In this document: positions 1-6,180 of the stretch, in pieces
Layout: each line of letters opens with the position of its first letter
How positions within the stretch are numbered: the stretch's first letter is position 1
Assembly: GCA_030617005.1 (NCBI GenBank)
Contig: JAUWWH010000026.1
Location: forward strand, 1 to 7,977
Direction of reading: 5' to 3'
From: Candidatus Bathyarchaeota archaeon
GTDB lineage: Archaea > Thermoproteota > Bathyarchaeia > RBG-16-48-13 > GCA-020355125
Length of the DNA: 7,977 nt
Program-made: the position numbers and the translations under genes
The notes under the pieces: model-generated
The model's input: only the letters and a program-made list of their open reading frames with translations
Told to the model about the DNA's origin: nothing
Database searches by the model: none

Positions 1-20
1 CCAGACTCTTCACTTCTGAG

Positions 21-2363
21 ATGCCAACCGGAACCTGGCTTATAGAAAACTCTATTGTTCTAGAATTTTTAATTTTTCTTAAGATTCCCCTGCTTATCTT
101 TGGAGGTATCTGGGCAGTGCGTCTTGTTGTCTCTTTCATCTTAGAACTTCAAAAAGGAAGAATAAGCAAGGTTTTAAGAGCTGTTACCTTGATAGGCGTG
201 ATAATTATACTTCCCCTCCTTATCAATGTTCCAACCCAAGTCTTTGATATAACGACCCCTTTCTACATCCGCTCCCTGGTTATAGGAGCTATTGCTCTCG
301 TTGTAATGAGCATCTTTCTAAGTTTAAAGGATGTCTGGGTTCAATATATGATTAACAGAATTTTTCAACAGAGAATCATCCTTATCATCATAGTAGTAAT
401 ACTTTCAGGTGGCTTACTATATGGTCCTGCAGTGGTTGCTATACAGTACGCTCCATCTATGCAAGGTAATTGGATAGATTGGGTTTGGGAACCAACGTAC
501 CTTCCAACTATTGAGTACACTAGGTGGAGTACGGGTTTAGACCAGATACAGGAGGATCAGATGACTTCTGTGATGGATACTGGGGAAAACATTGAAATTC
601 TCAGTAAAGTTCGAGTCTTCAATGATGCCGCTGCTAAACTCAGGTTGAAACCTTACATTGGTGAAACGTGGATGGACCTCAGAGAAGGCGACATTGTCTG
701 GTCGAATGGTAGAGAGTACTGGATTGCACCGTTGACAATAACATCGCCTTCAAGTGGTGAAGAGGAATGGCGTGCATCACGTATGCTCATAACGCACTCA
801 GAACGAATCTTATCCATTGACGCAGCGACTGGGGAAATTGTATCGATTCAGTCAGTCTTTAATCTAACGAAACCTGTTTCTATGTATTATGGTGAAGGTG
901 GACTTTTTGCATCGTCTGATATGGTCTATATTGGTATCCCTGATTTTACTGAACGACATCTTCCAGGCTATGAAGGACCTGTCACATATGATGGCGCGTT
1001 CGACTATGTTTTAACTGGATTTGAACGTCTATGGTTCTTCTCTGGAATCTACGGTCAAGAGCAGCTTCGCTGGGATTTCGGAAGTGGGTCATGGGGAGAC
1101 ATAAACATGCTGTATTTACGAGATATTGATGAACGTCTCTCACAAATTCTTCTTCCCGGTATGACAATAGATGAAGATCCCTACATCGTTTCTGATGGTG
1201 AAAACTTGTATTGGTCCCTTTACATCTATGTTGAGAGAGACATGCCCTCCGAGTACTTGGATTATCCCAGCAACCAAGATAAGTTCTGGAGAGTCTTCGC
1301 AACAGTTCTCATCAATACTTATGATGGTAATATTCAAGGATTTTTAATTGGTCAAGATGAGGAAAACTACATCCTAGACTTTTATCGCAGTATGTATCCG
1401 CAATGGAATAATTCTATCCCAGAATGGCTCGAAACACAATTACGTTATCCTGAATACCTCTTTGAAAAACAGATCGATTCTTATAATATGTACCATGTTG
1501 ATGACCCCCTCTATTGGCAGGAACAAAGTAAGTTCTATGACTTGACAACAGGTGCTGCTGGACAACCGATCGAAGATGTTAGATACGTCGTCTTCTCGTT
1601 AAATAAGACGATAAGTTGGACAAGTGTTAGGTTAGTAGAAAAGTTACAGAGCCCGGGGAAGAATCTTGCCGGTGTGTATTTAGCTCTTAATGGAAAGGAT
1701 TTGGGAGAGGTCTTCCTACTTAGGGGTGAAGACGTGGCTATTATCGGTCCTCAAGTGGCTTTGGATACCATCAATAACTTTGGCTCAACAAAGGCACTCC
1801 TAACCCTTAACCCTAACTGGGCGCATGGGAACATCCTCCTATACGTCATTAACAACACGCCATATTATTACATCCCGTACTATGCTACAGCCACTGGCAC
1901 GCTTTCCCCAGCTATGGTGGTTACAGTTGACGCCCTTTCCCAAAAAGTGGGCTACCATGTTATAGCAAACCCGCAAGATGCATCAGAGGTCGGTTCTGCT
2001 GCTGGTAAAGCATATTCAGATCTTGTGGGTATTCAGGTTGAACTAACAGCAGAAATCCGTAGACAAACAGTGATCGATGAGTTTGATGAAAAAGGACAGG
2101 AAAGAGGTTACTCTGTTGAGATCCCGGAACGGATTAATCCCCCCGTAGAATTTGAACCTGATTACATTACTTACCTCACAGATGCAGATTGGCCTCAAAC
2201 CCAATCAAAGATAGTGTCCTTTATTGACGAATGGGTTATTCCTAATAGTATACAGACAATTTTCCGCAGGGAGAATAAAGCAGAAGGAACAATAGATTTC
2301 TCTGTCTTAATAAATCGGATGGGTATAATTGAACTACATACCCTAAGGATAAAATACACTTAA
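21..2363 (+). CDS. UPF0182 family membrane protein, probably 5'-truncated by the window edge
   Basis: Large integral membrane protein of the UPF0182 family (COG1615), whose function is unknown. Counting from the ATG at 21, four strongly hydrophobic segments lie at about residues 16-42, 52-70, 82-102 and 118-142, followed by a roughly 630-residue soluble part. Family hallmarks there are DPYIVSDGENLYW (386-398), a YP.S....W....VLINTYDGNI stretch at about 415-442, and LRYPEYLFEKQ...Y..YHVDDP (474-497), which matches the usual family pattern 'LRYPEDLFE.Q...Y...HV.DP'. A GNILLYVINNTPYYYIPYYA segment near residue 612 corresponds to the conserved C-terminal strand region. Bacterial relatives are usually 850-1000 residues with about seven membrane segments. 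Here the frame has no stop between position 3 and the ATG, so the true start and further N-terminal membrane helices probably lie upstream of the window. Family call is firm; start and function are not. Confidence 0.85.
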   Translation: MPTGTWLIENSIVLEFLIFLKIPLLIFGGIWAVRLVVSFILELQKGRISKVLRAVTLIGVIIILPLLINVPTQVFDITTPFYIRSLVIGAIALVVMSIFLSLKDVWVQYMINRIFQQRIILIIIVVILSGGLLYGPAVVAIQYAPSMQGNWIDWVWEPTYLPTIEYTRWSTGLDQIQEDQMTSVMDTGENIEILSKVRVFNDAAAKLRLKPYIGETWMDLREGDIVWSNGREYWIAPLTITSPSSGEEEWRASRMLITHSERILSIDAATGEIVSIQSVFNLTKPVSMYYGEGGLFASSDMVYIGIPDFTERHLPGYEGPVTYDGAFDYVLTGFERLWFFSGIYGQEQLRWDFGSGSWGDINMLYLRDIDERLSQILLPGMTIDEDPYIVSDGENLYWSLYIYVERDMPSEYLDYPSNQDKFWRVFATVLINTYDGNIQGFLIGQDEENYILDFYRSMYPQWNNSIPEWLETQLRYPEYLFEKQIDSYNMYHVDDPLYWQEQSKFYDLTTGAAGQPIEDVRYVVFSLNKTISWTSVRLVEKLQSPGKNLAGVYLALNGKDLGEVFLLRGEDVAIIGPQVALDTINNFGSTKALLTLNPNWAHGNILLYVINNTPYYYIPYYATATGTLSPAMVVTVDALSQKVGYHVIANPQDASEVGSAAGKAYSDLVGIQVELTAEIRRQTVIDEFDEKGQERGYSVEIPERINPPVEFEPDYITYLTDADWPQTQSKIVSFIDEWVIPNSIQTIFRRENKAEGTIDFSVLINRMGIIELHTLRIKYT

Positions 2364-2465
2364 ACTCTAGATGCACCTCATTCCAATCCTACCTCACACC
2401 TATCAATCCATTCACAATTAAACATCAACGAAAGGGTATATTGAGGAAGTCAATGTAACTATTCA

Positions 2466-2480
2466 AACTATTTAATATGA
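2466..2480 (+). promoter_or_regulatory. Putative archaeal TATA box for the phosphoribosyltransferase gene
   Basis: An AT-rich element, ATTTAATATG, lies about 40 bp ahead of the ATG at 2512. With the usual archaeal spacing of about 25-27 bp, transcription would begin near 2498-2502, giving a leader of only about 10-14 nt. That fits the absence of a good Shine-Dalgarno sequence before the ATG. A second AT-rich stretch (TTTTATAATG, about 2493-2502) is too close to the start to serve the same role. Confidence 0.4.
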
Positions 2481-2511
2481 GTACTTTATTTGGTTTTATA
2501 ATGAGATTTTC

Positions 2512-3159
2512 ATGTTTGAAAGAAAGTTTAAGAATCGGAAAGAAGCGGGTAAAAGGCTGGCTAAGAAACTATTAGAGTACCGAAGAAAAGCCATTATCGT
2601 CTTTGCTATCCCTAGAGGCGGAGTGGTTACGGCCTATGAGATCGCTAAAGTACTAGACGCACCCTTAGATATTATTATCCCAAGGAAGATAGGAGCACCA
2701 GGAAACCAAGAATTAGCCATAGGCGCTGTTACAGAGGATGGAACCACAATCTTGAATACACAGTTAGTTACTATGCTTGGCATATCTGACGCCTATATCA
2801 ATTCAGAAAAAGCAAAGCAGATCGAGGAGATTAAGAGACGCGTAAAAACCTACAGGGGAGAACACCCTCCTAAGGATTTCGATGGAAAAATCGTTATTCT
2901 TGTTGATGATGGTATAGCCACTGGAGCTACGATTAGAGCTGCAATTCATTCACTTCTAAAAGGTAATCCCTCATCCATCGTCGTTGCCATCCCTGTTGGT
3001 CCACCTGACACGATTAAAGAATTAAAGCAGGAGGTTGATAAACTGATCTGCTTGGTCTCATATGACCCCTTCTTTGCCATCGGACAGTTCTATGCGGACT
3101 TTTCACAGGTACCGGATAGGGATGTCATTACATTGCTAAAGAAAACAAAGTTTGAATAA
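2512..3159 (+). CDS. Phosphoribosyltransferase-domain protein (COG1926 type)
   Basis: Soluble 215-residue protein of the type I phosphoribosyltransferase fold. The PRPP-binding loop is clear: VILVDDGIATGAT at residues 128-140, a hydrophobic strand with two adjacent acidic residues followed by the TGAT phosphate loop. The N-terminal half has IPRGGVVTAYEIA (33-45) and PRKIGAPGNQELAIGAV (57-73), the signature of the COG1926 'predicted phosphoribosyltransferase' family. Family members are normally 210-230 residues, so it is full length. The substrate base is not known for this family, so a specific salvage reaction should not be assigned. It follows the UPF0182 gene on the same strand after a 148-nt gap that contains its own promoter-like element, so it is probably transcribed alone. 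No near ATG alternative is in frame. Confidence 0.88.
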   Translation: MFERKFKNRKEAGKRLAKKLLEYRRKAIIVFAIPRGGVVTAYEIAKVLDAPLDIIIPRKIGAPGNQELAIGAVTEDGTTILNTQLVTMLGISDAYINSEKAKQIEEIKRRVKTYRGEHPPKDFDGKIVILVDDGIATGATIRAAIHSLLKGNPSSIVVAIPVGPPDTIKELKQEVDKLICLVSYDPFFAIGQFYADFSQVPDRDVITLLKKTKFE

Positions 3160-3223
3160 GACTAATCTAGAGACATCACCCCTCAAAAACCTAAATTACC
3201 CACATATATAACCTCATTTCGTG

Positions 3224-3337
3224 TCTAAAACGTTAATTGTTTAGAAAAAAACTCAAACTCTCTATTGAAGCCTTATTCGTCAATTACATGTAATACTATG
3301 ATGATCTTCCATCTCTGTTAACTGTTAACGTTTTAGA
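3224..3337. repeat. 13-bp perfect inverted repeat, arms 88 nt apart
   Basis: The arm TCTAAAACGTTAA at 3224-3236 is the exact reverse complement of TTAACGTTTTAGA at 3325-3337. The right arm overlaps a tandem 7-bp direct repeat, CTGTTAA twice in a row at about 3315-3328. The left arm can also fold locally with TTTAGA at about 3240-3245. The element fills most of the 193-nt gap between two convergent genes. It could help transcription end on both strands, or be the remnant of a small mobile element. I see no coding sequence inside it and no target-site duplication. Confidence 0.6.
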
Positions 3338-3352
3338 ACATGAAGAGTAGAA

Positions 3353-3694
3353 CTATTGTTCAGCTGCTTTCACCTGTCTAACATAATTGATCTGTAGGTC
3401 AGTGAGTAACGATCGGAGCTTGTTTCTTTCAGCGTCCTCTAACTGAGGAGCGAGTTTATCAATTATGAAAGCCACACAATCAATTGTGAGGATTGCTTTC
3501 TTGAAATCTTTTTTGATCTTCTGTGTTTTAGGGTCAACTCGTAAACCCATATACTGCCAAGCTTTAACGTTGAGAATGTTTAAAAAGAACCCTAGAATCG
3601 GATAGACATCAAAGGTAGAGATATCGAGGATATTCGAACCAGTCTCTTTTTCATTTTCTTCCCTCATATCATTAACTTTCATAATACAACTCAT
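3353..3694 (-). CDS. DUF1844 domain protein
   Basis: Small 113-residue soluble protein. The stretch from about residue 27 to 107 matches the DUF1844 pattern: an N-terminal helix ending in WQYMGLRVDPKTQKIKKDF (46-64), then AILTIDCVAFIIDKL (67-81), then a charged helix ending LLTDLQINYVRQ (96-107). Bacterial members share 'LG..PDP.TG....DL..A...ID.L..L..KT...L...E...L...L..LR..YV'. The function is unknown. It starts 4 nt after the stop of the upstream amidohydrolase gene, so the two are almost certainly cotranscribed and translationally coupled. The start is uncertain. The ATG at 3694 has no separate ribosome site. The ATG at 3682 (residue 5) is preceded at about 7 nt by GGGATGAG, and is at least as likely. 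The N-terminal 25 residues are poorly conserved in either case. Confidence 0.8.
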   Translation of the reverse strand: MSCIMKVNDMREENEKETGSNILDISTFDVYPILGFFLNILNVKAWQYMGLRVDPKTQKIKKDFKKAILTIDCVAFIIDKLAPQLEDAERNKLRSLLTDLQINYVRQVKAAEQ

Positions 3695-3698
3695 CCCA

Positions 3699-4541
3699 TT
3701 AATACGTATTTATAGCTTTTACTAAGATCCCGTAAAATTCAGGTCTCCGTCCTTTAAAGAGTGGGAGTTCAAACTCACCTGGAACCAAAATAACATGTTT
3801 CTTTCTAGCCCCATCAAGGTCAATTGTAGCAAAGATTATCTCCTCTTTCAATGAGTTAGCTTCCACCAATGTTTTACCTGAATAATCCACAATCTTACTT
3901 TGGCCTATAAATTCAAAACCACGCTCCTTTCCAACTCTATTTACAGCAATGAAGTTAACCCTATTTTCATAAGCTCTGGCATTGATTACATACTTCGGTA
4001 CTAACTCAGCCCCTTTTGGCCAGTTTGTAGGTAACATTATACTTTCAGCTCCAAGTAGGGTAAGTATTCTAGCACTCTCAGGCATCCTTACATCAAAACA
4101 TATATTCATCCCTATTCTACCCACCCCCGTCTTAAAGACCTTCAAGGGTTGATCCCCTGGATTAACAAAACGATCAATTCCAAGAAATGGTAGGTGAATC
4201 TTTCGGTATTTACCTATTAATCCTTTAGGGCCGATGAGGACTACAGTATTGTAGTACTTCTCTCCATCTCTTTCAAGGAATCCAATTATTGTATAGACAT
4301 TAAGTTCTGTACATAAAGATGCGATGGCTCTTGATGAAGGTCCAAGAACCGGTTCAGCGACAGAAAAACTTTCCTCGAGGCTAGAAAAGCAGTAACCTGT
4401 AAGTGCACATTCAGGGAAGACTATAATTTCCGCTTTTTTTTTCGCTGCTGTTTCTAGAAACTCTAAGCACTTCGACAGATTTTTCTCCTTTTCCAAGATT
4501 TTTGGATCCATCTGAACCCCAGCAACCCTCACTCTTCTCAT
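3699..4541 (-). CDS. Nitrilase-superfamily carbon-nitrogen hydrolase (amidohydrolase)
   Basis: Cytoplasmic 280-residue enzyme of the CN-hydrolase fold, which cleaves non-peptide C-N bonds through a cysteine thioester intermediate. All three catalytic residues are visible in their family contexts: Glu44 in FPECALTGY, Lys114 in GKYRKIHLP, and Cys148 in GMNICFDVRMPE. The length is normal for single-domain amidases and the N-terminal strand (RVRVAGVQMDP) is typical. HLPFLGIDRFVNPGD (116-130) resembles the FLG.DRF variant common in proteins annotated as aliphatic or omega-type amidases, but the substrate cannot be fixed from sequence. The ATG start is supported by TTGAGGAAT about 6-8 nt upstream. 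It is the first gene of an operon with the DUF1844 gene. A run of nine A residues on the coding strand (4434-4442) encodes Lys34-36. The frame is intact here, but such a run is prone to indel error. Confidence 0.9.
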   Translation of the reverse strand: MRRVRVAGVQMDPKILEKEKNLSKCLEFLETAAKKKAEIIVFPECALTGYCFSSLEESFSVAEPVLGPSSRAIASLCTELNVYTIIGFLERDGEKYYNTVVLIGPKGLIGKYRKIHLPFLGIDRFVNPGDQPLKVFKTGVGRIGMNICFDVRMPESARILTLLGAESIMLPTNWPKGAELVPKYVINARAYENRVNFIAVNRVGKERGFEFIGQSKIVDYSGKTLVEANSLKEEIIFATIDLDGARKKHVILVPGEFELPLFKGRRPEFYGILVKAINTY

Positions 4542-4585
4542 TTTTATTCCTCAAGATAGATTATTAATTGGAAATATGAGTTTGC

Positions 4586-4597
4586 TTCTTAAAAACA
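4586..4597 (-). promoter_or_regulatory. Possible TATA box for the amidohydrolase-DUF1844 operon
   Basis: On the minus strand, TTTTTAAG (4595 down to 4588) lies about 47-54 nt ahead of the start codon at 4541. A start about 25 nt downstream would fall near 4566 and leave room for the GAGG ribosome site. The 197-nt gap is very AT-rich and other boxes are possible, so this is weak. Confidence 0.25.
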
Positions 4598-4660
4598 TGG
4601 TCTCCATTTAACCAACATATTCTTCTTTTTTAGACAAGCATTTATTAATTCAATTATTAA

Positions 4661-4682
4661 ACGAAAGTTATTTTAAATTATA
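4661..4682 (+). promoter_or_regulatory. BRE/TATA element for tRNA-Pro
   Basis: ACGAAAG at 4661-4667, a purine-rich BRE-like sequence, is followed by TTTTAAATTATA at 4671-4682. Transcription would start near 4702-4706, leaving a 5' leader of about 35 nt for RNase P to remove before the mature end at 4739. This is the best-looking promoter in the window because it has both elements in the right order ahead of a certain gene. Confidence 0.5.
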
Positions 4683-4738
4683 CTGTCTATTGAACTTCAT
4701 CAATAAACAATGGTCTTATTGGAAGAATCAGCATACGT

Positions 4739-4816
4739 GGGGCTGTCGGCTAGTTTGGTCTAGGCTTCGAGCCTCGGGTGCTCGCGACTCCGGTTCAAAT
4801 CCGGACTGCCCCACCA
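4739..4816 (+). tRNA. tRNA-Pro (anticodon CGG)
   Basis: A complete cloverleaf can be folded. The acceptor arms are GGGGCTG (4739-4745) and CTGCCCC (4806-4812), followed by discriminator A and an encoded CCA (4814-4816). The D-arm uses GGCT (4748-4751) with GGCT (4763-4766), including two G-U pairs. The anticodon stem CGAGC/GCTCG is perfect, and its loop CTCGGGT places CGG at 4775-4777. The variable loop is 4 nt. The T-arm is TCCGG/CCGGA around TTCAAAT. The anticodon reads CCG proline codons. The acceptor stem has one T-T mismatch (4744 with 4807, tRNA positions 6 and 67). No intron is present. The overall pattern matches archaeal tRNA-Pro. Confidence 0.95.
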
Positions 4817-4817
4817 A

Positions 4818-4875
4818 GACTCATTCTTGTTTATTAAGAAGAATCTTGAATTGAGTTTTTCCTAAGAATGAGGTC
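4818..4875 (+). terminator. Inverted repeat and T-run downstream of tRNA-Pro
   Basis: TCATTCTT at 4821-4828 pairs with AAGAATGA at 4864-4871, and flanking GAC/GTC extends the stem around a single bulged G. A T5 run (4856-4860) lies just before the right arm. Archaeal transcription usually ends at T-runs, so the run is the likely active part. The same 10-mer, TTGAGTTTTT, recurs at 4937-4946. Confidence 0.35.
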
Positions 4876-4937
4876 TATTACTAGATTTCTTTATTTTATT
4901 ACTAGTTCTGTAACTGTAAGAAAACTGAACGATAGGT

Positions 4938-4952
4938 TGAGTTTTTAACTCA
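4938..4952. terminator. Short hairpin after the cupin gene
   Basis: TGAGTT (4938-4943) and AACTCA (4947-4952) form a 6-bp perfect stem with a TTT loop. It lies 17 nt beyond the stop codon of the minus-strand cupin gene and about 120 nt beyond the plus-strand tRNA, so it could mark a transcript end for either. The stem is short and the evidence is only positional. Confidence 0.25.
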
Positions 4953-4968
4953 GAAATAGTTCTCTATA

Positions 4969-5325
4969 TTATTTAGTCTCAAGTTTATCAAACCGTTCTA
5001 TGTAGTCTTCTCTTGGAGGATTGAAAACGTCTAAGAAAAGACTGGTCTCATCAGTTAGAGGCAGAACTCCATGCTTCTCTTCAGGCTTTATCCAATAGAA
5101 CATGCCCTCATCAACCAGCATCGTTTCTTTTCCAGAGATAAATTCAGCTTTACCTTTGAGACAGAACCCCATTTGTTCATGAGTGTGGCTATGCTCTGGT
5201 ACTATTCCTCGAGGAGGTATCTCCACAAGAAGAAACATTACCTTATCGCTATTAAAAACTATCTTACCTGAAATCTCATTAAAAAGGGGAAATGCCTTTA
5301 AACCGCTACTTCTCACTACTCTCAT
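4969..5325 (-). CDS. Single-domain cupin protein
   Basis: Small 118-residue beta-barrel protein of the cupin_2 type. The first cupin motif is clear: GIVPEHSHTHEQMGFCLKGKAEF, at about residues 37-59. It has the H.H..EQ metal-binding arrangement and the G..EF turn seen in small metal-dependent cupins. The second motif is DEGMFYWIKPEEKHGV (76-91) with the expected C-terminal histidine. FNPPREDY near residue 104 matches the common 'F.PPREDF' tail. The full set of metal ligands is therefore plausible. Such proteins may be isomerases, dioxygenases or sugar/ligand-binding proteins; nothing here decides between them. It appears to be a one-gene transcript. The ribosome site is weak (TTGGAAA directly ahead of ATG), which fits a short leader. 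Confidence 0.88.
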   Translation of the reverse strand: MRVVRSSGLKAFPLFNEISGKIVFNSDKVMFLLVEIPPRGIVPEHSHTHEQMGFCLKGKAEFISGKETMLVDEGMFYWIKPEEKHGVLPLTDETSLFLDVFNPPREDYIERFDKLETK

Positions 5326-5354
5326 TTTCCAATCAAGTAAATTAGGCTATGTGA

Positions 5355-5367
5355 ATTATTAAAATAT
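5355..5367 (-). promoter_or_regulatory. Putative TATA box for the cupin gene
   Basis: On the minus strand, ATATTTTAATAATT lies about 30-42 nt ahead of the ATG at 5325. Transcription about 26 nt downstream would begin near 5335, leaving a leader of about 10 nt. The arrangement resembles that of the phosphoribosyltransferase gene. Confidence 0.4.
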
Positions 5368-5624
5368 TCTCTACAACAGCTGAAAGAGTAATTAAAACCA
5401 AAAATAGATGAAGCATCTTTATAACTGGACTTTGTTTGCTCGAAAGTCACATGCAGTTTGTTTCAAGAGTACCATCTTTTTATAATTGTGGATGTTATCG
5501 AATCTTTCCCATTCACTTTTAGTAAGAATGTTGGTAGTGCATATTTATTTTTGAATCATAATTTTATACCATATCTTAAACTCAACCAAAAATGTCCTGG
5601 TTTTATACTTTATATCTATATTCA

Positions 5625-6006
5625 TTAGGAGTTCTTTTTACTCATAGGTAGAATCATTGATCTTATCTTTGATAATCTCTTTAGTAGTCTAGGACCGTTT
5701 GTTGAGGGTCTAAGAGCACCAAAAAACGTTCCCTCCAAGTATACTCTTAGTGATCCAAGCACCCTTTCACAGGCTTCAAGACCCTTCAAGGGAAGTAAAA
5801 TGATGCTTTAGACCCCCCTTAGGGGCTTCCTTACTCTTCAGAATAGGGGAGAAGTTTAACACCTCGACCATTCGAAACATTTTCACGTTCTGTAGAGAGC
5901 TTTTTAGGGGCAAGAGGATTAGTACCTGAAGAGAAAGTGGAGCAATCAGACTCTGATAGGATAAATATGGCAAAAAATGAAAAGGGTTCTGGTTTATACT
6001 ACTAAG
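5625..6006 (-). pseudogene. Possible frameshifted small gene, family unknown
   Basis: Two overlapping minus-strand frames look like pieces of one coding region. The upstream piece is open from 6006 to a TGA at 5776; its only usable start is a TTG at 5973, giving 65 residues that include APLSLQVLILLPLK. The downstream piece is open from about 5807 to a TAA at 5625 and would contain EACERVLGSLRVYLEGTFFGA followed by a basic tail ending SKIRSMILPMSKKNS. No ATG starts it; a TTG at 5789 is possible. The two frames overlap at a CTTGAAGGGTCTTGAAG repeat (about 5774-5791). Removing one base there would join them into roughly 110-125 residues. The plus strand of the same island is also open in several short stretches, so the coding strand is not certain. 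Alternatively this is a structured RNA: it has local palindromes such as CCCTTCAAGGG and CCCCTTAGGGG. I do not recognise a family. Confidence 0.25.
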
Positions 6007-6180
6007 CTATTCTTGTACAGGTAGGTTCGACTTCAGAGTATAACAAACTTGTGGGATCCTGATTTTGGGAAGGGGTATATGTAACTTCCGTAAACGAAAC
6101 GTTTTCTATATTCTCGTTTCTATCTTCATTTGAAATTATAGTGAATAGTATGCTTGTTCTCCTTTAAGAGATAGTATATG

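Larger units (their letters stand above)
5326..6180. other. 855-bp gene-poor interval
   Basis: No intact recognisable gene is found on either strand. About 5326-5620 is AT-rich and holds the cupin promoter, several chance TATA-like strings and a 23-codon open frame at 5451-5522 (plus) without a recognisable product. A strong TATA-like string, TTTTATACTTTATAT (about 5600-5614, plus strand), would place a transcription start near 5630-5640, just at the edge of the more GC-rich island described separately. About 6007-6180 is again AT-rich with no coding signal. AACGAAACGTTTTC near 6095 contains a small palindrome (AAACGTTT). Confidence 0.6.

Noticed and set aside
982..1337. Two minus-strand open frames (106 and 65 codons) inside the UPF0182 gene
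   Set aside because: They lie wholly within a well-supported gene on the other strand, have no family motif, and overlap each other.
4731..4820. Alternative tRNA acceptor GTGGGGC/GCCCCAC, shifted by two bases
   Set aside because: It pairs perfectly but breaks the fixed distances to the D-arm and T-arm and removes the encoded CCA. The normal cloverleaf with one mismatch is better.
5071..5271. Plus-strand open frame of 66 codons opposite the cupin gene
   Set aside because: Antisense to a gene with clear cupin motifs; the product is low-complexity and has no ribosome site.
5451..5522. Plus-strand 23-codon open frame starting with ATG, about 30 nt after a TATA-like string
   Set aside because: Very short, no conserved feature or ribosome site, in AT-rich DNA where such strings are frequent.
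5640..6003. Plus-strand coding gene across the GC-richer island, spread over three frames
   Set aside because: It would need at least two frameshifts and has no start codon. The minus-strand reading needs only one change, so it was preferred, though weakly.
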